64,000 bases of DNA from Rhyacichthys aspro (Eukaryota > Chordata > Actinopteri > Gobiiformes > Rhyacichthyidae), in NCBI GenBank assembly GCA_036850595.1, contig CM072160.1:16595906-16659905 (forward strand). Reading direction: 5' to 3'. Positions within the stretch are counted from its first letter, which is position 1. Each line of letters begins with the position of its first letter. Of this stretch, positions 13,231 to 27,026 are shown in pieces. The position numbers and the translations under genes were made by a program. The notes below the pieces were generated by a model. The model saw only the letters and a list, made by a program, of their open reading frames with translations. It had not been told where the DNA came from and did not search any database.

Positions 13231-13950
13231 CAGAGGGGTCAAACTCAAAGTGGTGAGGGGCCGCGATAGTTAATAAGAATCCTTTCAGGGGCCGAAGATG
13301 GTGACATTTGGAAAGCTTTTATTAAATTTTGAATGGAAGGTTTCATCCTTATTTAAGTTTTACATTTAAGTTATCTTTAACATTAATTTCCTTCTTTTAT
13401 AGAAACTGTTTTTAGATGGATTTGAATAGGTTTTAGATGGATTTGAACTGGTTTTAGATGGATTTGATCTGGTTTTAGATGGATTTGATCTGGTTTTAGA
13501 TGGATTTGATCTGGTTTTAGATGGATTTGAACTAGTTTTAGATGGATTTGATCTGGTTTTAGATGGATTTGAACTGGTTTTAGATGGATTTGAACTGGTT
13601 TTAGATGGATTTGATCTGGTTTTAGATGGATTTGAACTGGTTTTAGATGGATTTGATCTGGTTTTAGATGGATTTGAACTGGTTTTAGATGGATTTGATC
13701 TGGTTTTAGATGGATTTGAACTGGTTTTAGATGGATTTATACTGGTTTTCGATGAATTTGAACAGGTTTTCAATTGATTTTAACATGTTTTTGATGGATT
13801 TGAACAGGTTTTATTTAGTTTTGAACAAGTTTTAGATTAATTTAGATTAATTAACCTTTTTTTTTTTTTTGTTTTGAACAGGTTTTAGATGAATTTGAAC
13901 AGTTTTTAGCTGGATTTCACAACAAACCAGTTGCATCTCCATTTTTTGCA
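13231..13950 (-). mobile_element. Foldback hAT-like element, copy C (expanded, distal end lost)
   Basis: The plus-strand left end CAGAGGGGTCAAACTCAAAG and the adjacent GGGGCCG, AATCCTTTCAGGGGCCGAAG match the GGCCCCTGAAAGGATT end of the other copies, so this copy is inverted relative to copy B. Its arm is a long 21-bp minisatellite (13410-13829). After about 13870 only degenerate units remain, and the CACACATGTC-type end is not found, so the copy is truncated or degraded on that side. The 135-residue minus-strand open frame across it is a translation of the minisatellite, not a gene. Confidence 0.75.
13410..13829. repeat. 21-bp minisatellite, 20 units in two variants
   Basis: Twenty successive 21-bp units with consensus TTTTAGATGGATTTGA(A/T)CTGG. 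Units 2-15 are of two types, GAACTGG and GATCTGG. Units 10-15 alternate strictly, an incipient 42-bp higher-order repeat. Units 16-20 diverge towards GAACAGG/TAACATG and resemble the arms of the other element copies. On the minus strand the array reads as a 7-residue SNPSKT(S/R) repeat because 21 is a multiple of three. The gradient from uniform to diverged units suggests expansion from the left side. Confidence 0.95.
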
Positions 13951-16475
13951 GGCCAAACCACTGTTTCAACAATTTGTGTCTTATTCTCCTACAAAATGAA
14001 GACTATGGTTACTTTTGGGCGAGAATAACAAGTGGCATGAGAAAAACATTTCACCAAATAATACAAAATGCTTTTAAGGCCTGCAGACCCACACTGCCTG
14101 AGTACCTGAATCACCTTGAAAGTCCAAACTCATTAGGTTTCTCAAAGCAGTTTCCTCGGTCCCACCCACAACCTCACTGAAATCTGAGAGCATCCAATAA
14201 CTCCGCCAAACCTGAGGCGTTTAAGGCCTGTGGAGTGAGACTGCATTGGTATTCTACATTTACAGACTTTGCAATATAACATATGTTCAGTGTGTGCCAT
14301 TCTCAATATTTAAGCCAGAAAACCATTGTGAATGTGATGAGATGGATGGACTACCGAACTCAAAACACTGTCTCTGTGTACGTGGGTTTGTATATGTAAT
14401 AAACAAGTTGCATGCTTTGGTGTAGTTGAAATTGCCTCCGTCTCCCCAGACCCAATCTCAATCTGAATACAAAAAAGCAATCTCAGAGCAAAGTGATTTG
14501 TGAAAAGTGTCAGAATCTCACCTGGAAGTAATTGTCGCCTGGTGTTGCTCTGGAGGAACATAGCAGGAGGTAGCGGTAACGTTGATGAGAAGTTATGTCA
14601 GGACAACCCTTGCATTAGAAAATCTGTAGTAATCTGAATGCCAGGAGTAAGGACAGGGCTGGTCGTTTCTTTCTATTTTGATTTTGTGTATAAACATACT
14701 GACTGCATGAATTGGGATCAAACAAATCGAAAAATAATGCATCGAACAGAAATAAATGGAGAAAAGAAACATACCAGTTATGTTTTTATTTCTACTTGTT
14801 TACTTTAAATCAGGTTCTTTCGTCTTTCCGATTTATTTTTTTCCCCAGAATGAATTATAATGACCTCTACATCAGTCCATTGCTGAAATCCATTACTCTT
14901 TGTGCATTTGCAGTGTCCTGAATCAAACTAAAATCAAAAACACATGCATTAATATCATATACACAGTAAGGAAACCTTGTAAAATGAAATCCTTTCTTTG
15001 CGGTCCACTATAAATGCTGTTACAAATACGTAGAAAGAAACGTCTCCACCTCTAAACCTGCATAACACTTTTCTTAAATATCTATAAAGTGATAAAAAGT
15101 ATCAAAGATAAATAATATAAAAATAACAAGAAAAGAAATAAGTAAACAAAGGAAATCGAAGCTACGTATGTCAATGTGCAATAATAGCTGGAATGTCATC
15201 ATCAAATGTACAATAACATTGGAACATACAGATATAGAGGTATAAACTGTAAGGATATAAACAATTGAGTAAGTACAGAGATGAGATTCTAATTTATATT
15301 GTTAATAAATATTATGTTTAATAGTCTAATGGATGTGGGCAAGAAATATTACTCAGATGGTAAGTTCTGAACACACTGATCCCTCTCAAAACTATATGAT
15401 TTCCATTGAACAACAGATAGTTTAGGCAAATGATGATGATGATGATGATGTTTTTTAGTTTGACAATGAAGTGACTGTCAAGCCATTACTTTGTAAACAA
15501 CACGGCATTATTTGATTTGATAAAAATGACTTTCAGATTTCTCCAATCAGGTTATCTAGAAGTACATTTTGCAAAGACTTTCTGTGGAAACCCTCACACA
15601 GGGATTTTATGTAAAAGACCACGAAGGGATTTCTTAAATGGAATATCAAATCTACATCACATTTATCTCTGTTTGTTTTGGGCCCGTTTAGATTAATTCT
15701 ATTCATTGAGTCAAACCTTTTTTGTTTTGCCTAAAAAACAAATTCATTCCTTCTACATTTTTTCTTCATTGTAGCCAGAGAATCAACATATTATTATCAG
15801 AAATCAATTAAGACCCAAGAAAAACCTGCAATAGCCCTTGAAGCTCAAATGGTCACAGCTTCCCAGAACCATACTGCAGATTTCATTATAAAATGTAAAT
15901 TTGACTCATCTCAATATCTGAGCAGAGGCATAAGCATATGTTTGTTAACAAGCTGTAATGACCCCTCTTCACAAAGCCCTCCAGTCCGATAGCCTTGCGG
16001 CGGTGCCAAACTCATCCAGATATAAGAGAATCAACAGGCCCCCTTGATTGTGACATGTGGAGACGGATCCCGGAGGTGAAGAGCTCTCAGTGTAGACGTC
16101 TCTGCAAATGTGTGCACGTAAACACACAGCGGCGTGCACGCTCACACCGACACACCGGGAGAGGCGCACTTCTGCCACGAACACTCGAAATGAGACTTAG
16201 CGCAGGCTGCATCCTCGAGGCGTTTAATGAGATACGGAGAAAAGGTAAGAGGGGTGATGTGAGGAAGACGGAGCTACGTGACAACAACCCAACAACAAAC
16301 GTTCATCCAGTTACTGTTGAGTCAAATACAGCTCACCAGGTGCTACAGATCAGCTCGTTCTCCATTTTGTTTGCACTCTGAGGAATAAAGAGACAAAATG
16401 AAAAGATTATTTTGCCCCAATTTGAGGAACTTGCAAACTGAAATCTGAAAATTGAACTTTTATTTATTTATTTTT
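13951..16475. other. Intergenic, no gene seen
   Basis: Includes a GATGAT trinucleotide run at about 15430-15450. The opposing open frames around 15969-16381 lie in a slightly GC-richer patch but overlap on both strands and show no domain. I found no convincing exon. Confidence 0.45.
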
Positions 16476-17106
16476 CATTTTGTTTAGTTGCTATCCTAGC
16501 GTATGTTCCAATTTAAGTGGGACAGCCCTGATTTTAAGCCCCGTGTCCTGTTGGATATCTATAAAAACACTAAAATGTCCTGTTTTTGCCTTCTTTCTGT
16601 CCCGAATGTCCTGATTTCTTACCCAGTTGTAAAGCCAAAGTTGTGCATTGGGCTTGAAACTCATTTGTCTGTAGACTGTCTGTGTGTCAGTCACAGAGTT
16701 ACAATGGCAACGGCAATATTAACCAATTGAAAAAAATCAACAGTCTTCCTCAGGTCTGTAGCTCAATAATGATTGTTTCATTTATGTTCTTAAGCGCAAG
16801 GCTATATCTCCAGCGTTCACAGTTTGACTTGTCATCAGCCGAAAAAAAAGTTGTGATTTACAAACGAGCTCCAGGAACAACACAACAAAAGTACCGCGTA
16901 ATGAATATGCAGATTTAGTAAGTGTGAATTTCCATCAAACACGGTAGAAAAGTTGTGTGAAAGTGAAAAAAAAACGGTAATCCTTGCAATCAGTTGACTT
17001 TTTTATTATTTACTGTGTTATTTTTCATTTGTTACTGTACTGTCATTGGCTTTGCAGTGTTAAAGTGTCCCGATTGTTTGGTTTGAAAATATGGCTACCC
17101 TAAACT
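16476..17106. repeat. Possible hAT-like interspersed repeat
   Basis: The left side has TTGCTATCCTAGCGTATGTT followed by GGGACAGCCCTGATTTTAAG. The right side has GTCCCGATTGTTTGGTTTG and ATATGGCTACCCTAAAC. The words GTCCC / ATATGG(C)TACCCTA at opposite ends resemble a fish DNA-transposon remnant, but the terminal repeats are weak and I cannot define a target duplication. The open frames at 16491-16918 lie inside it and are not supported as genes. Confidence 0.35.
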
Positions 17107-18045
17107 TTACTCAGAGGTAAACTGATCATTGTCTTAACAAGGGATATTATATGTTCTCATCCAGGTATTGTACCAAAAGGAATTCCCCTAAAACATTAAA
17201 CACAAAGGCATAATAAATGATAAAAAGAACTCCTGAAAAGCATTGGATGGAACATACAATAGAACAACTAATATGCAAATATACTATTACAAATGGCCCC
17301 ATATAAGGATTTGTGTTCCACAGCCACTACAATGACATGACTTGATTCATCTAAAAATGCCCTAGTCTTCCTTGAGGCTATAAATTTGAAAGAATTCTGT
17401 CTATTTTTTTTAGATGTGACCTTGTGTAGTAACTGACAAGCATTATATGACTGTCTAGACCAATGTAAATACAGGTTATCAGGTTAGCATGCATATTTAC
17501 AAAACACACATTTTATGTAACAGATTGATTCCAACGGAAATACCTTGTATAACTTTGTTTTTTTTTTCCAATGAACCTCACAAAGAAATGCTGAAAGGCT
17601 GTGATTATGTATCTAATAACCCCTGATGACGTCAATGAAGAACTAGAGCCACTATAAATCGGCCAAAACATGTACGTACTTGGCCACAGCAGCTCCTCAG
17701 CGGAGACTCAAGTCATGGGAAGCTTCCTTTGCTCTTAATTACAGGTGTGGTACACTGTATTAATCCCAGCATCTGGATGTGAGTCTGTTGGAATTCCATT
17801 GAAACTTATGCAAGAAGTTCAGCTGGGTCCACATCAGGCTAAATGTGGTGGATACCTCTGCCACCACCATTCAGTATTAGTATTTTTCTTTGTCACGTTA
17901 CATTTCATTTATATTAATTTCATTAGTTAAATTCACATTAAACAGTTTAATTTGTTTCATTTATTTAGACACATATTTTCTAATTTGGGTGCACACTTAT
18001 TAGTTAATATTTGTCTCAAGATTTATTTTTACATTTGTTTCTTTT
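17107..18045. other. Intergenic, no gene seen
   Basis: Unique-looking AT-rich sequence. The open frame at 17745-17930 has no domain. Confidence 0.45.
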
Positions 18046-18535
18046 GAGTGCCAGGAGAGACAGAGGAAGGGGCTGGAAATCTTTTGGGAGAGCCCACCTG
18101 GACCAAGGCTGAGGGGGGAACACAGTTGGGTTTATTATTTTGGGTAATTTAGATCGTTTAGCTGGGTTTAATTTTATTTAGTTTATCACTGTTGTTGTAT
18201 TATGTTTAGCTATTATAATTTCCCTTATATTTACTTGCCTAAGTTTAGATATTTTGATTTATAATTAGCGTTATGCCTCCCTCTTGTGTTAGTTTGGGTT
18301 AGTCCTTTGTTAGTTAAACCCCTCTGTTCTTTGATTTGGCAGGTCAGTTTTCTTCCGTTAAGTTATGGTTTAGTTGACCTCTTTTGGGCCCAAATTTTTG
18401 TATTATTTTGGAGCCTTATTTCTTTTTACTTTATTAAATTATCTTTATGTTACACCTGTTGTCCTCGCCTTTTTGTTTGGTCCACTACACTAAACAACAT
18501 CTCGTTTGGAGTAGGGCGGTTTTATCACAAATTAA
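18046..18535. repeat. Possible retroelement-derived segment
   Basis: A T-rich plus strand with recurring GTTTAG/TTTAGTT words, an ATTAAATTATC just before TGTTACACCTGTTGTCCTC, and GTTTGGTCCACTACAC beyond. The pattern recalls fish repeat 3' or LTR ends, but no boundary, primer-binding site or terminal repeat is evident. The 84-residue open frame at 18286-18540 is a by-product of the T-rich composition. Confidence 0.25.
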
Positions 18536-18539
18536 GTTG

Positions 18540-21500
18540 AAAAGCATTCATTTGACTATTGTTCCTCTAATGTTTTATTATATTAAAGAACTTTGCTAAC
18601 CACAAAGAGTAGAAATAAACAATGCTAAAACACATTTATTGCAGAAGTAATTGTCTCAGAGTTTCCCTGCTCTGGCAAAATGGGACAAGGGGAAGATATA
18701 TTCCTGCATTAGTTTCTCACCTGTTTCTAAGCGGGACGCCTTTCACATTGAGGCCTGATTGAGTCAGTGCTCGACTTCATTGTTCTTCTGAAGCAGCTCT
18801 AGAGCCTCATTGGAGTCTCATTTTCCAGTCTTTCCTTAAACCACTTTTTTTTTTCACTGGTAAAGCCAAGCTCCTCTAAGCATCTTTCATGGAATACTCC
18901 CTGTATGTCTCACCTTTGCAGCATCCAAGAACATTAATGTGTAATTTTACCAGTATCTACATTTACAGAAGGATTAAATAAGTCTATAGGGCCCAGGGCG
19001 CTCCATATGTTTAAGAAGCTTTGAAAAACATAGTCATTGTATAGTTTGAGCAGCTGGTAGACTATCATTTCTTGTCAGTGTCAGAGGTGTTGTTTACATC
19101 CGAAAGCAGCAAGAGACAAGAGACGTATCCTGGTTAAATATGATTATGATGTAGAAGAGGTGTGAAAAAGAGCAAGATGAGTGAAAACACAAGCGCGATA
19201 ATGATCTTAACGAGAGTCTTGTTTCCTTTCATGTCTATTAAATGTTTTTTTCTATGATGTTGTTATATGTGTGAGTTAATGTATGTTTATTTAATATCCA
19301 TATGTGCTTTTTTGCCCTAGGACAGTGGTGCTTTGGTCACAGTTTTTCTTTTATAACCTTATTGCATTAAGTCATTAGTCTAATGATCTGCCCCCATTTG
19401 ACTTCCACATCCACAGTCTGACGGTTCAGCTCTTGGATACCTTTATGCCAGCGGTATCCTAACAAAAGACAAAGCTAAAAAAAAAAAGTAATTGACTGTG
19501 TAATGAAGTCAGTTTGGTTTTCTATAAAAAGTCAGTGAACATCTAATAGTTTATTCTTTTAGTTCAGTAACCACCAGCAAAGCAACCAACTATTTTTCAA
19601 TATTCACTATTTATTATAAGATCTTGGCACAGTTTTTAGAATTTGTCAAAGAAAATATGTTTTTTTGCTGCTTTATCTGCAGGATTTGCAGCTGAATGTA
19701 TTAATAAAATGGCTCCATGCCTCTTTTTTTGAACGCTCCTCATTAAATAAGTCAAATCCAGCTTTTTTCTCCAGTCACCTAGAATTTTGGGATGTTTTGG
19801 TTTACCGATTGATTCATCCATGTGTGTATAAAAGAGATACCCATTGTGTGGAGATGATTTTTTGTGTATTATAACTTTAACTGTCATCATAAAGATATGC
19901 AAGCTCCTGGTATAATGCATTTTGTCAGTTTGGAGAAAAACGTTCTTGTCCTTCAGAAACATGATACATAATACAGTGCTCATATTATAAAATTTCCATC
20001 CTGTGATTATGCAATAGATCCACAAAATACATACACATAAAATTACATATTTTTACATTGACATTTCATTGAAAGTGTGACTCATGAACAAGCAAGGGTT
20101 TTGTGTTTTTCCTTCTGGCATGATGTGTCATATATTATATAATATGGTTATTATTGCTAATGTATTGTATCATTCAATATGTGAATTGTGGGCTATTGTA
20201 CATTACACAATACAAAACAATTCATATTCCAGTATTGAATCACATATGGCTCTATGTAAGGAAAATAATGTGCACTCCAAAGTCAAAAAATGTCACAAAC
20301 CATTTTATGATTGTGAATAAATGTATTTTTTTCAGGCGTGAACATGTTTTAATTGCATATAAGGTTTACATCATTTTCCAGACTAATCTAATACAGGTTA
20401 CCAGCTTACCATGACTGCATATTCACAAAACCAAATGCATTTTATGACCAGAATGACTCGAGCGTTGACAACTTATACAAACGATTTTCCAGTGATCTTC
20501 CGGGAAATTATGAAACGCTTGGATTTTGGGCATACCTGCATCAAACAAACCTTCTTGACTTCTTTATATAACAAGATCCAACACACATCTGCCAAAGTAT
20601 CTTCCACAGCCAACAGAGACTGTGAGCCTTGACTGTTTTTGTCGTGAGTATTAAAAAAAAGCATTTCTAATCATTTCACGCAGCATCTTAAATCAGACAG
20701 CAGTGTCTCGTCCCTTGCTTGTTTTCTTGCAGCTTTGCCCACATGACTCACTGTGTTTTATCTTCACCGCTTAAATTATCTACCGCAGATGTCCCTAACT
20801 GGACGTTTATCAAGTGTTGATAAAAACAGCATCGTTTCTAATTGAGTAGCTTGAACATCGTGCTCGAAAGATGTACGAGACACACTAGAGATGAGAAATA
20901 TTTGCCCCGTTTGGGTATTTCACCAGAGGGATACACTTCATAAAGGTCAATGACACACAGAAGGTCAAGAGTCACAAAAGACATGAAATGATGCATGTTT
21001 GTCATATTATCGGCTTTATATCGTAAAAATACCCACAGATGTCACTTAGTCAGTCGAAGGTCTTTCTCTGATCGAGTCCATTGTGATTCCGTTGGCGGAG
21101 TGAAGCGGCGAGATGCACAAGATGGGATCGAGGGGAGAAATTGGAGACTCAAAGCGAAGGTTGACACAAACTACTAAGCAACACATCAACATCACAAGCT
21201 TTAAGTCTGAGTGTATATCTACAGCTCTTACGCTAGGGTGGCCATGAAGGTCACATCACTGCAGGAAAGAAAACACATCGCAAATACAAAAATGACAAAG
21301 GTGACGGTGGGGATTTCTTAAGGACATTTATAGGCTGTAGTGGTCAGTAAACTTTCAGCACATCATGGCAGAAGATTTTTTATGTAACTGTGAAAGCATA
21401 AGATTTAGACTATAGTCAGGATTAAAAGATAATAAGAGGTCTACTGTAAAGGCCTTATGTGCCTACTGGCATAACAAGGACTGATGATGAATATCAATAT

Positions 21501-24500
21501 TCAGAACAGAATTCAACTATTTCCTGTCTCCAGTTGGACGTCTCATACAAGAGCAAAGTTGATTTGCAAGCGTTTTCTCAAAAGCCTTGTCTTTAGCTGT
21601 CCATTGGAGCACAATAAATATAGTTGAATGGAACACCAACGTAAAAAAACAAAAAAAAAACATGAGTAATAACTCCTTTTACACTCTGTAAGACCTTGTG
21701 CCTCAGCTTTATTTTTATTTTTGATGTAACTTTTATCTAATTAGAACAGAGACACCATCAAAAACCTGTCAACCCCAAACACAAAGGCCCTGTCCTGGCT
21801 GGGGACTGAGCTTTGAAGGTGACAAGGGTTATGCCACCAGACTGAAAGATTCCATTATAAAGACGTCCAACAACTTGATTGTAGAGCTGGGTACACACTT
21901 TATCACACTTACTGTGGCACTGTGGTGTGTGTCGGTCTCAAAAATGTTTCTTTTGGTCCTAAGTTATGGTGGCCGAACAGAAAGTGTCACCAACTGCCAG
22001 CATCTATCAGTGAACAACACATCACTGAAGGGTCCAAAACAATGTTTCCCATAACAAGCTACAAGGGAGTAGTCTTGTATTTAGTTTTATCTTTGATTTT
22101 ACAAAAATGTCATCTTTCACACAATGGTTGACAGTAAAAATCTGATTAATAGCAATAGTAGCTGATAAAAGCACTCTCCGTGGGAACTGGGAGTAGTCTA
22201 GTGTGTGGTTTGTGGCTTATTAAAGGTCATAAAGACATGGTACTCTAGACACATAATCAGATTTGTACTGACAAAGCAGCGTTCAGGCATTGATATTGCA
22301 AACAAGCCTGCACTAGTACACCCTCGACTTGCTTATACAAGTATATGACAAACCAAACTGGAAACCGAAGGATAAAAAAAACACTAATAATTACTAAAGT
22401 AATTATGAGAAAACCAGCGAAGAAGAAAGACTGCAAAAAGCAGAGCAGCTGAGAATATCTGAACACTGGGAGTCGTCTTGAAAGTCGCACTAAAGTGAGC
22501 CTGATCAAGTGAGGATTAGATATAGATCATTTTTCCCATGCTCTAAGCTTGAACTTTGTAAATGTTAAATGCAAATGTTGCTAGCGTCAATGCCATTAAT
22601 CAACAGTAGTGGCGTACCTGAAGGATACCAACAAACTTTACCCACCTTCTCCTTATTCCAGAACGAGGCCTCAGATCAGATGAATATATACAACCTCATT
22701 ACTGAGCTGTAATTTACATCACGGACTCTCCCTGGAGTCTGAGAGGATCCGGAGAGAAAGCACAGCCTCAGTTGATACGAAAAGGAAGGAGCATAAGAGA
22801 TTTTAAAAAACGAAGGACAAAAAAAATGGAAAATAGATAAGCTTACCTCACCTTAACTAGCATTTTACATTCAACTACGCACAGTGTTAACATGACTTTT
22901 AACAGCTTAGCTTCGCCTAAAAAAACATGTTTGATGTCAATTTCTTATAAAAAGATGCATTTCTTGTATGTATGTGTAAACACTTGGACCAAGGTCTTTT
23001 CCATGCACGGCTAGTTTCTGCTGAAAAATAAAAAGCATCACCATGGGAGTGTTGGATTGTGTAGCAGTGACCTTAAATCACATTCTGCCTCTGCTACTCA
23101 CTGCAGTGATAGAATAAGTATATATTTATGTGTAAACATGTCAAAACACATCAAATATCCTTGGGAGAAGGTTCACCCCGTGCAGTCAAAGTTTCGACCA
23201 TGGCTGCTTTTGCAACAACAAAAGGGAAAGCAGGGAAGGCAAGTGTAACTCGACAAATACATGACACAAACACTGGCATATACTGTAGCTTAATTAAAAC
23301 ATATGCCATTGCCCCACTTTGTCTGTTGATAACTTTCTGTTTTGACTTTGTAAGAGACATAAAACTCTTTTGGGATGGTCATCCACATATAGATATTGGC
23401 ACCGGTCTGTGTTGGAGGTTTTTAGTACTTGTTTGTCCTCCTCAGATTCTGCCATAAAAATACTTTACTGCTCTATGAGTTTCTGTTCCCTAATTGTTTC
23501 TCTCTCTGTATACATAACTGTTAGATATTTCACAAGAGGTTTAAAAACAGGCCCCTTTGACACATGTCACTGATAAAATAACTGAAAAATCAACATAGCA
23601 ACAAATATATAGGTACTTGGATCTCCTTAGATGCACAAGTGACGCACAACTGTTGAAATTAATGCATTTCTATGTAATTTTGATTAACAATAATGCTAGA
23701 ATTTTATTTCGTATTTTATTTGGGTTGATTTCAGATCATTTATGTGTGGATATTTTTAAATTTTTCACTTTTTAACATTGAAATATACACCAAAAATACA
23801 CAGAATCACGTATTATTCATAAAACTGACACAAACATGGCAGTTTATTTAGTCCTTTTTCATATGTTTGGCCTGTGTGAGATGATATTGCATACACAAGT
23901 TTACACATATGTCGTGGATGTATCTTCAAACATACAATTCTATTTTGTGTGTATGGTTTTTAATGCACCAGGTGGTTCTTGATACAGTGTGTACAAGTAA
24001 AACACACACATATATTTTAAGTTAATACTTCCACGATAATACAGTTGTCTCATCCTGTCATTTACATTTACAGTTAGTTTAAAGTTGTTTGTTACGGAGT
24101 TGTTGCTATGGTTATAACTTGGCAAGGTAGTATCCATAGCACCAATGAAAAAACAAAACTCCAGTATGTGTCACTATGCGTGTTTTTTTTGCAGAGCTCT
24201 GTCAGAATAGACTATTCAGTCAATTTCTTGCAGGATGAAAATTTATCATTACTGATGTTAGCGTAGTAATAATTTAATTTTTTTGCTTCAAAGTTTAACA
24301 CAAAGGGACAATAGACGTGTTTTTAAATGTACCTGTACTGCCTCACACTGCCTTCACTATAATCATCTGAACTTCCTGTGTACTTAAGTGTACTTTTTTA
24401 GCTTCAATATATGCAGCCAAAATGTAGCTGATCTTTTGAAATCCACGCACGAAAAATGTTTTCTTCTCTGTATCATATACTAAGTGTGGTGTTTTTCATG

Positions 24501-25378
24501 GAGCTTTTCTCATTACTTTCTTCCCCTCATTCCTTTTCTGTCTGTGCAGCCTTTTATCCTTTTCGTCTTCACCTGTGCACCACCACAATTTCTCTTTAAC
24601 CTTCACCTGTTTGAAAAGAGCAGAAGGAAGGGAATAAGGTCGGGGTGAGTTGATTTATTTGCTCATTTATCTTATTTTAACTCATATCACAAGGCTTAAA
24701 TCTTTCTGGATTTTTTTATTCTTCCCTTTTTATCTTTTGTCCCTTTATCTTGGCTTGGATTTAGTTTGGGGTCAGCTAAAGGGCAGAGGCACACCTGAGC
24801 CTTAGATGCTTATTTGTTATATTGCTCCCAATAAACAACTGTTGCTGTCAGATTGACCAAAGGATTGACCTTACCTAACCTTTGCCCAATAGCAGCCTAT
24901 ACGTCTTAGTGAGACTCAATTACTACTGTGTGCTAAAGAGGTTCTCAGGAATAATTAAAGGGCTTTCATTTAGGGTGTATTGTACTAAGGATTGACATTA
25001 GGGGTTGTAAATCTAAATGATATGTAATTAGGTGCTTGTTTGACAAATTTACTCACACCTCATGGTGAGACTTTGTCTGTGGTGGCTCTATTTGTGAGTA
25101 CAGAAACCGTTTTGTGACAGCTTGTTTAACTGGAATCGCCATGACAGTTTTCTCTTACAAAAAAAAAATCATTACCAAAGAATAGATTAAATTATAATTA
25201 TTTATTTATTTTCTTCTAATTATTATTTTTATTTTTTATTTTTTGCAGCTATCCATTCATTTCCACACCAAGTTTTAACCATGTTTTTAACTCAACATGG
25301 CATAAGATAGTTAGCACCTTACTAAGGGTCTTCTACTTACATACAGAGTGGAGTCTTGCTGCTTGGAATATACTAAAG
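18540..25378. other. Long intergenic stretch, no gene seen
   Basis: Almost 7 kb without a supportable gene or a recognised repeat with clear ends. Open frames in it (for example 19636-20025 minus, 129 residues, and 23128-23457 plus, 109 residues) overlap opposite-strand frames and have no signal peptide, domain or splice-compatible partner. Poly-A tracts occur near 21650. Confidence 0.45.
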
Positions 25379-26038
25379 CAGTGATCATCAACTGGGGGCC
25401 TGAGGGCCAAATCAGGCCCCCACAGCTTTCCATCTGGCCCGCAGCACATAGTCCAAATCAAAAAGCATGAGGGAAAAATGAAACATAAATATAGCTATTC
25501 ATTAAAGACTGAAATTGAGCTCATTTAGCTGTAATGATAACCTTTTATCTCTGTACAGAAATTTACATCTGCTAATGAGCGAGCAGATCTGACAGCTTTG
25601 CCTACTTTGCTGTAGGGCACTGAGTTGTCATACCCCACAATTGTGCAAAACTAAGACAAATCATCTTATTTAACTAAAGTGTCATTTATGACTTATTTTG
25701 TCTATATTTAAGAATGAGGACAAATTGGTGGTTCTGTTTGTTATTTCTTAACAATTTGTAATTTTTTTATTTGTCCACAACAAATCATCTACAAACTTTA
25801 AACACGTTTTTTTCACAAGCTGTCATTTATGTTTCTTGTTTTTTTTTTTTGCAACTTCAAGTTTTCAGTCAAAAAAGAAAAAAAACAAGAAAACATATTT
25901 AACTGTAAAGAAATAATAAAATATAAAATAATAAGAAATGGGAAAGGTTTTTATTTGTTTCTTTAACTTTTTATTTTATTTTGAAAGTCTGGCCCCCCAC
26001 AGCATATAGCCCTCAAGCAAATTTAGTTGATCGGCTTT
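25379..26038. mobile_element. hAT-like non-autonomous element, second family
   Basis: The left end is CAGTGATCATCAACTGGGGG followed by CCTGAGGGCCAAATCAGGCC and CATCTGGCCCGCAGCACATA. The right end has GTCTGGCCCCCCACAGCATA, then CCCTCAAGCAAATTTAGTTG and ATCGG, an inverted, diverged counterpart. The interior is AT-rich with A-tracts and no transposase. No target-site duplication survives, so the right boundary is approximate. This is a different family from the foldback copies. Confidence 0.55.
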
Positions 26039-26527
26039 ATATTATTGAGATGACATGCAGATCAAACATGGCTGCCATTTCTCATCGACACATACTTACT
26101 TACTTTTACACACGCACTCTTGAGTTTTACCTCGAGTTTTTTTCCTCTTGTTCTGGCAAAGGACTTATAAGTGGCTGTGTCTGCTACAAGTGGCCTCTCA
26201 ACCTTTTGAATTAGATCATTTTTAAAACTGTGATCTCTGAACAAAACTTTATTGGAACACACTAAAAGTTGCCATTGGTAAAATTAGTAACACAGCAAAG
26301 GGGTACTATACACAGCCAGGTCTTTATTATGAGCTATGAATGTAGATTTATTCTCTTCTCTCTCATGCTTCTGCTGCGACAAGGACAGTGACCTAATCAA
26401 GTTATAACCTTAACTCATTTTACCTGCACATAAACCTAAATGTCACAGATTTACACTTCAACGTGTAGCCTCTTAGTCTTTTAGTATAAAATAAGTCACA
26501 TTTAACATGCATCTCTCTGATATAATG
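26039..26527. other. Intergenic, no gene seen
   Basis: Short spacer between two transposable elements. Nothing recognised. Confidence 0.5.
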
Positions 26528-26535
26528 CTGTAAAC

Positions 26536-27018
26536 CACACATGTCAAACTCAAGGCCCGGGGGCCAAATGTGGCCCTTTGCCATGTTTTATGTGGCCCTT
26601 CAATGCTTTTAGAAGGTGATATATTAAGCACTAGGTTTTAACTGGATTTGAACAGGTTTTATTTGGATTTGAACATGTTTTAGATGGAGTTGATTCAGAT
26701 CTGCTAAAACCTGTTCAAATCCGAATAAAATCTGATCAAATCCAACTAAAACCTGTTTAAGTGCAACTATATCTTGTTTAAATCCAAATGAAATCCATTC
26801 AAATCCAACTAAAACCTGTTCAGATCCAACTAAAACCAGTTTCCATGAAAGCAAAAAAAAAAAAAAAAAAGTTAAAATTAACCTTTTAAAACTCAAATTA
26901 AGATGAAACTTTACATTCCAAATTTAATCAAAGCGTTTCAAGTGCCACAGTCTTTGGCCCCTGAGAGGATTCTTATTTTCTATTGTGGCCCCTCACTAGT
27001 TTGAGTTTGACACCCCTG
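26536..27018 (+). mobile_element. Foldback hAT-like element, copy D (complete, TSD CTGTAAAC)
   Basis: A complete 483-bp copy between perfect 8-bp duplications CTGTAAAC at 26528-26535 and 27019-27026. It begins CACACATGTCAAACTCAAGG and ends TTTGAGTTTGACACCCCTG. The left arm has three AACAGGTTTTATTTGGATTT-like units; the right arm has about seven reverse-complement AAATCCAACTAAAACCTGTT units, followed by an A-tract at 26852-26869. It shares all subterminal blocks with copy B. Non-autonomous. The minus-strand open frame at 26624-26896 is a translation of the repeat arms. Confidence 0.88.
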
Positions 27019-27026
27019 CTGTAAAC

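Noticed and set aside
13366..13773. 135-residue frame with 7-residue SNPSKT repeats
   Set aside because: A direct translation of the 21-bp minisatellite in a transposon arm. It stays open only because 21 is divisible by three and the unit lacks a stop in that frame.
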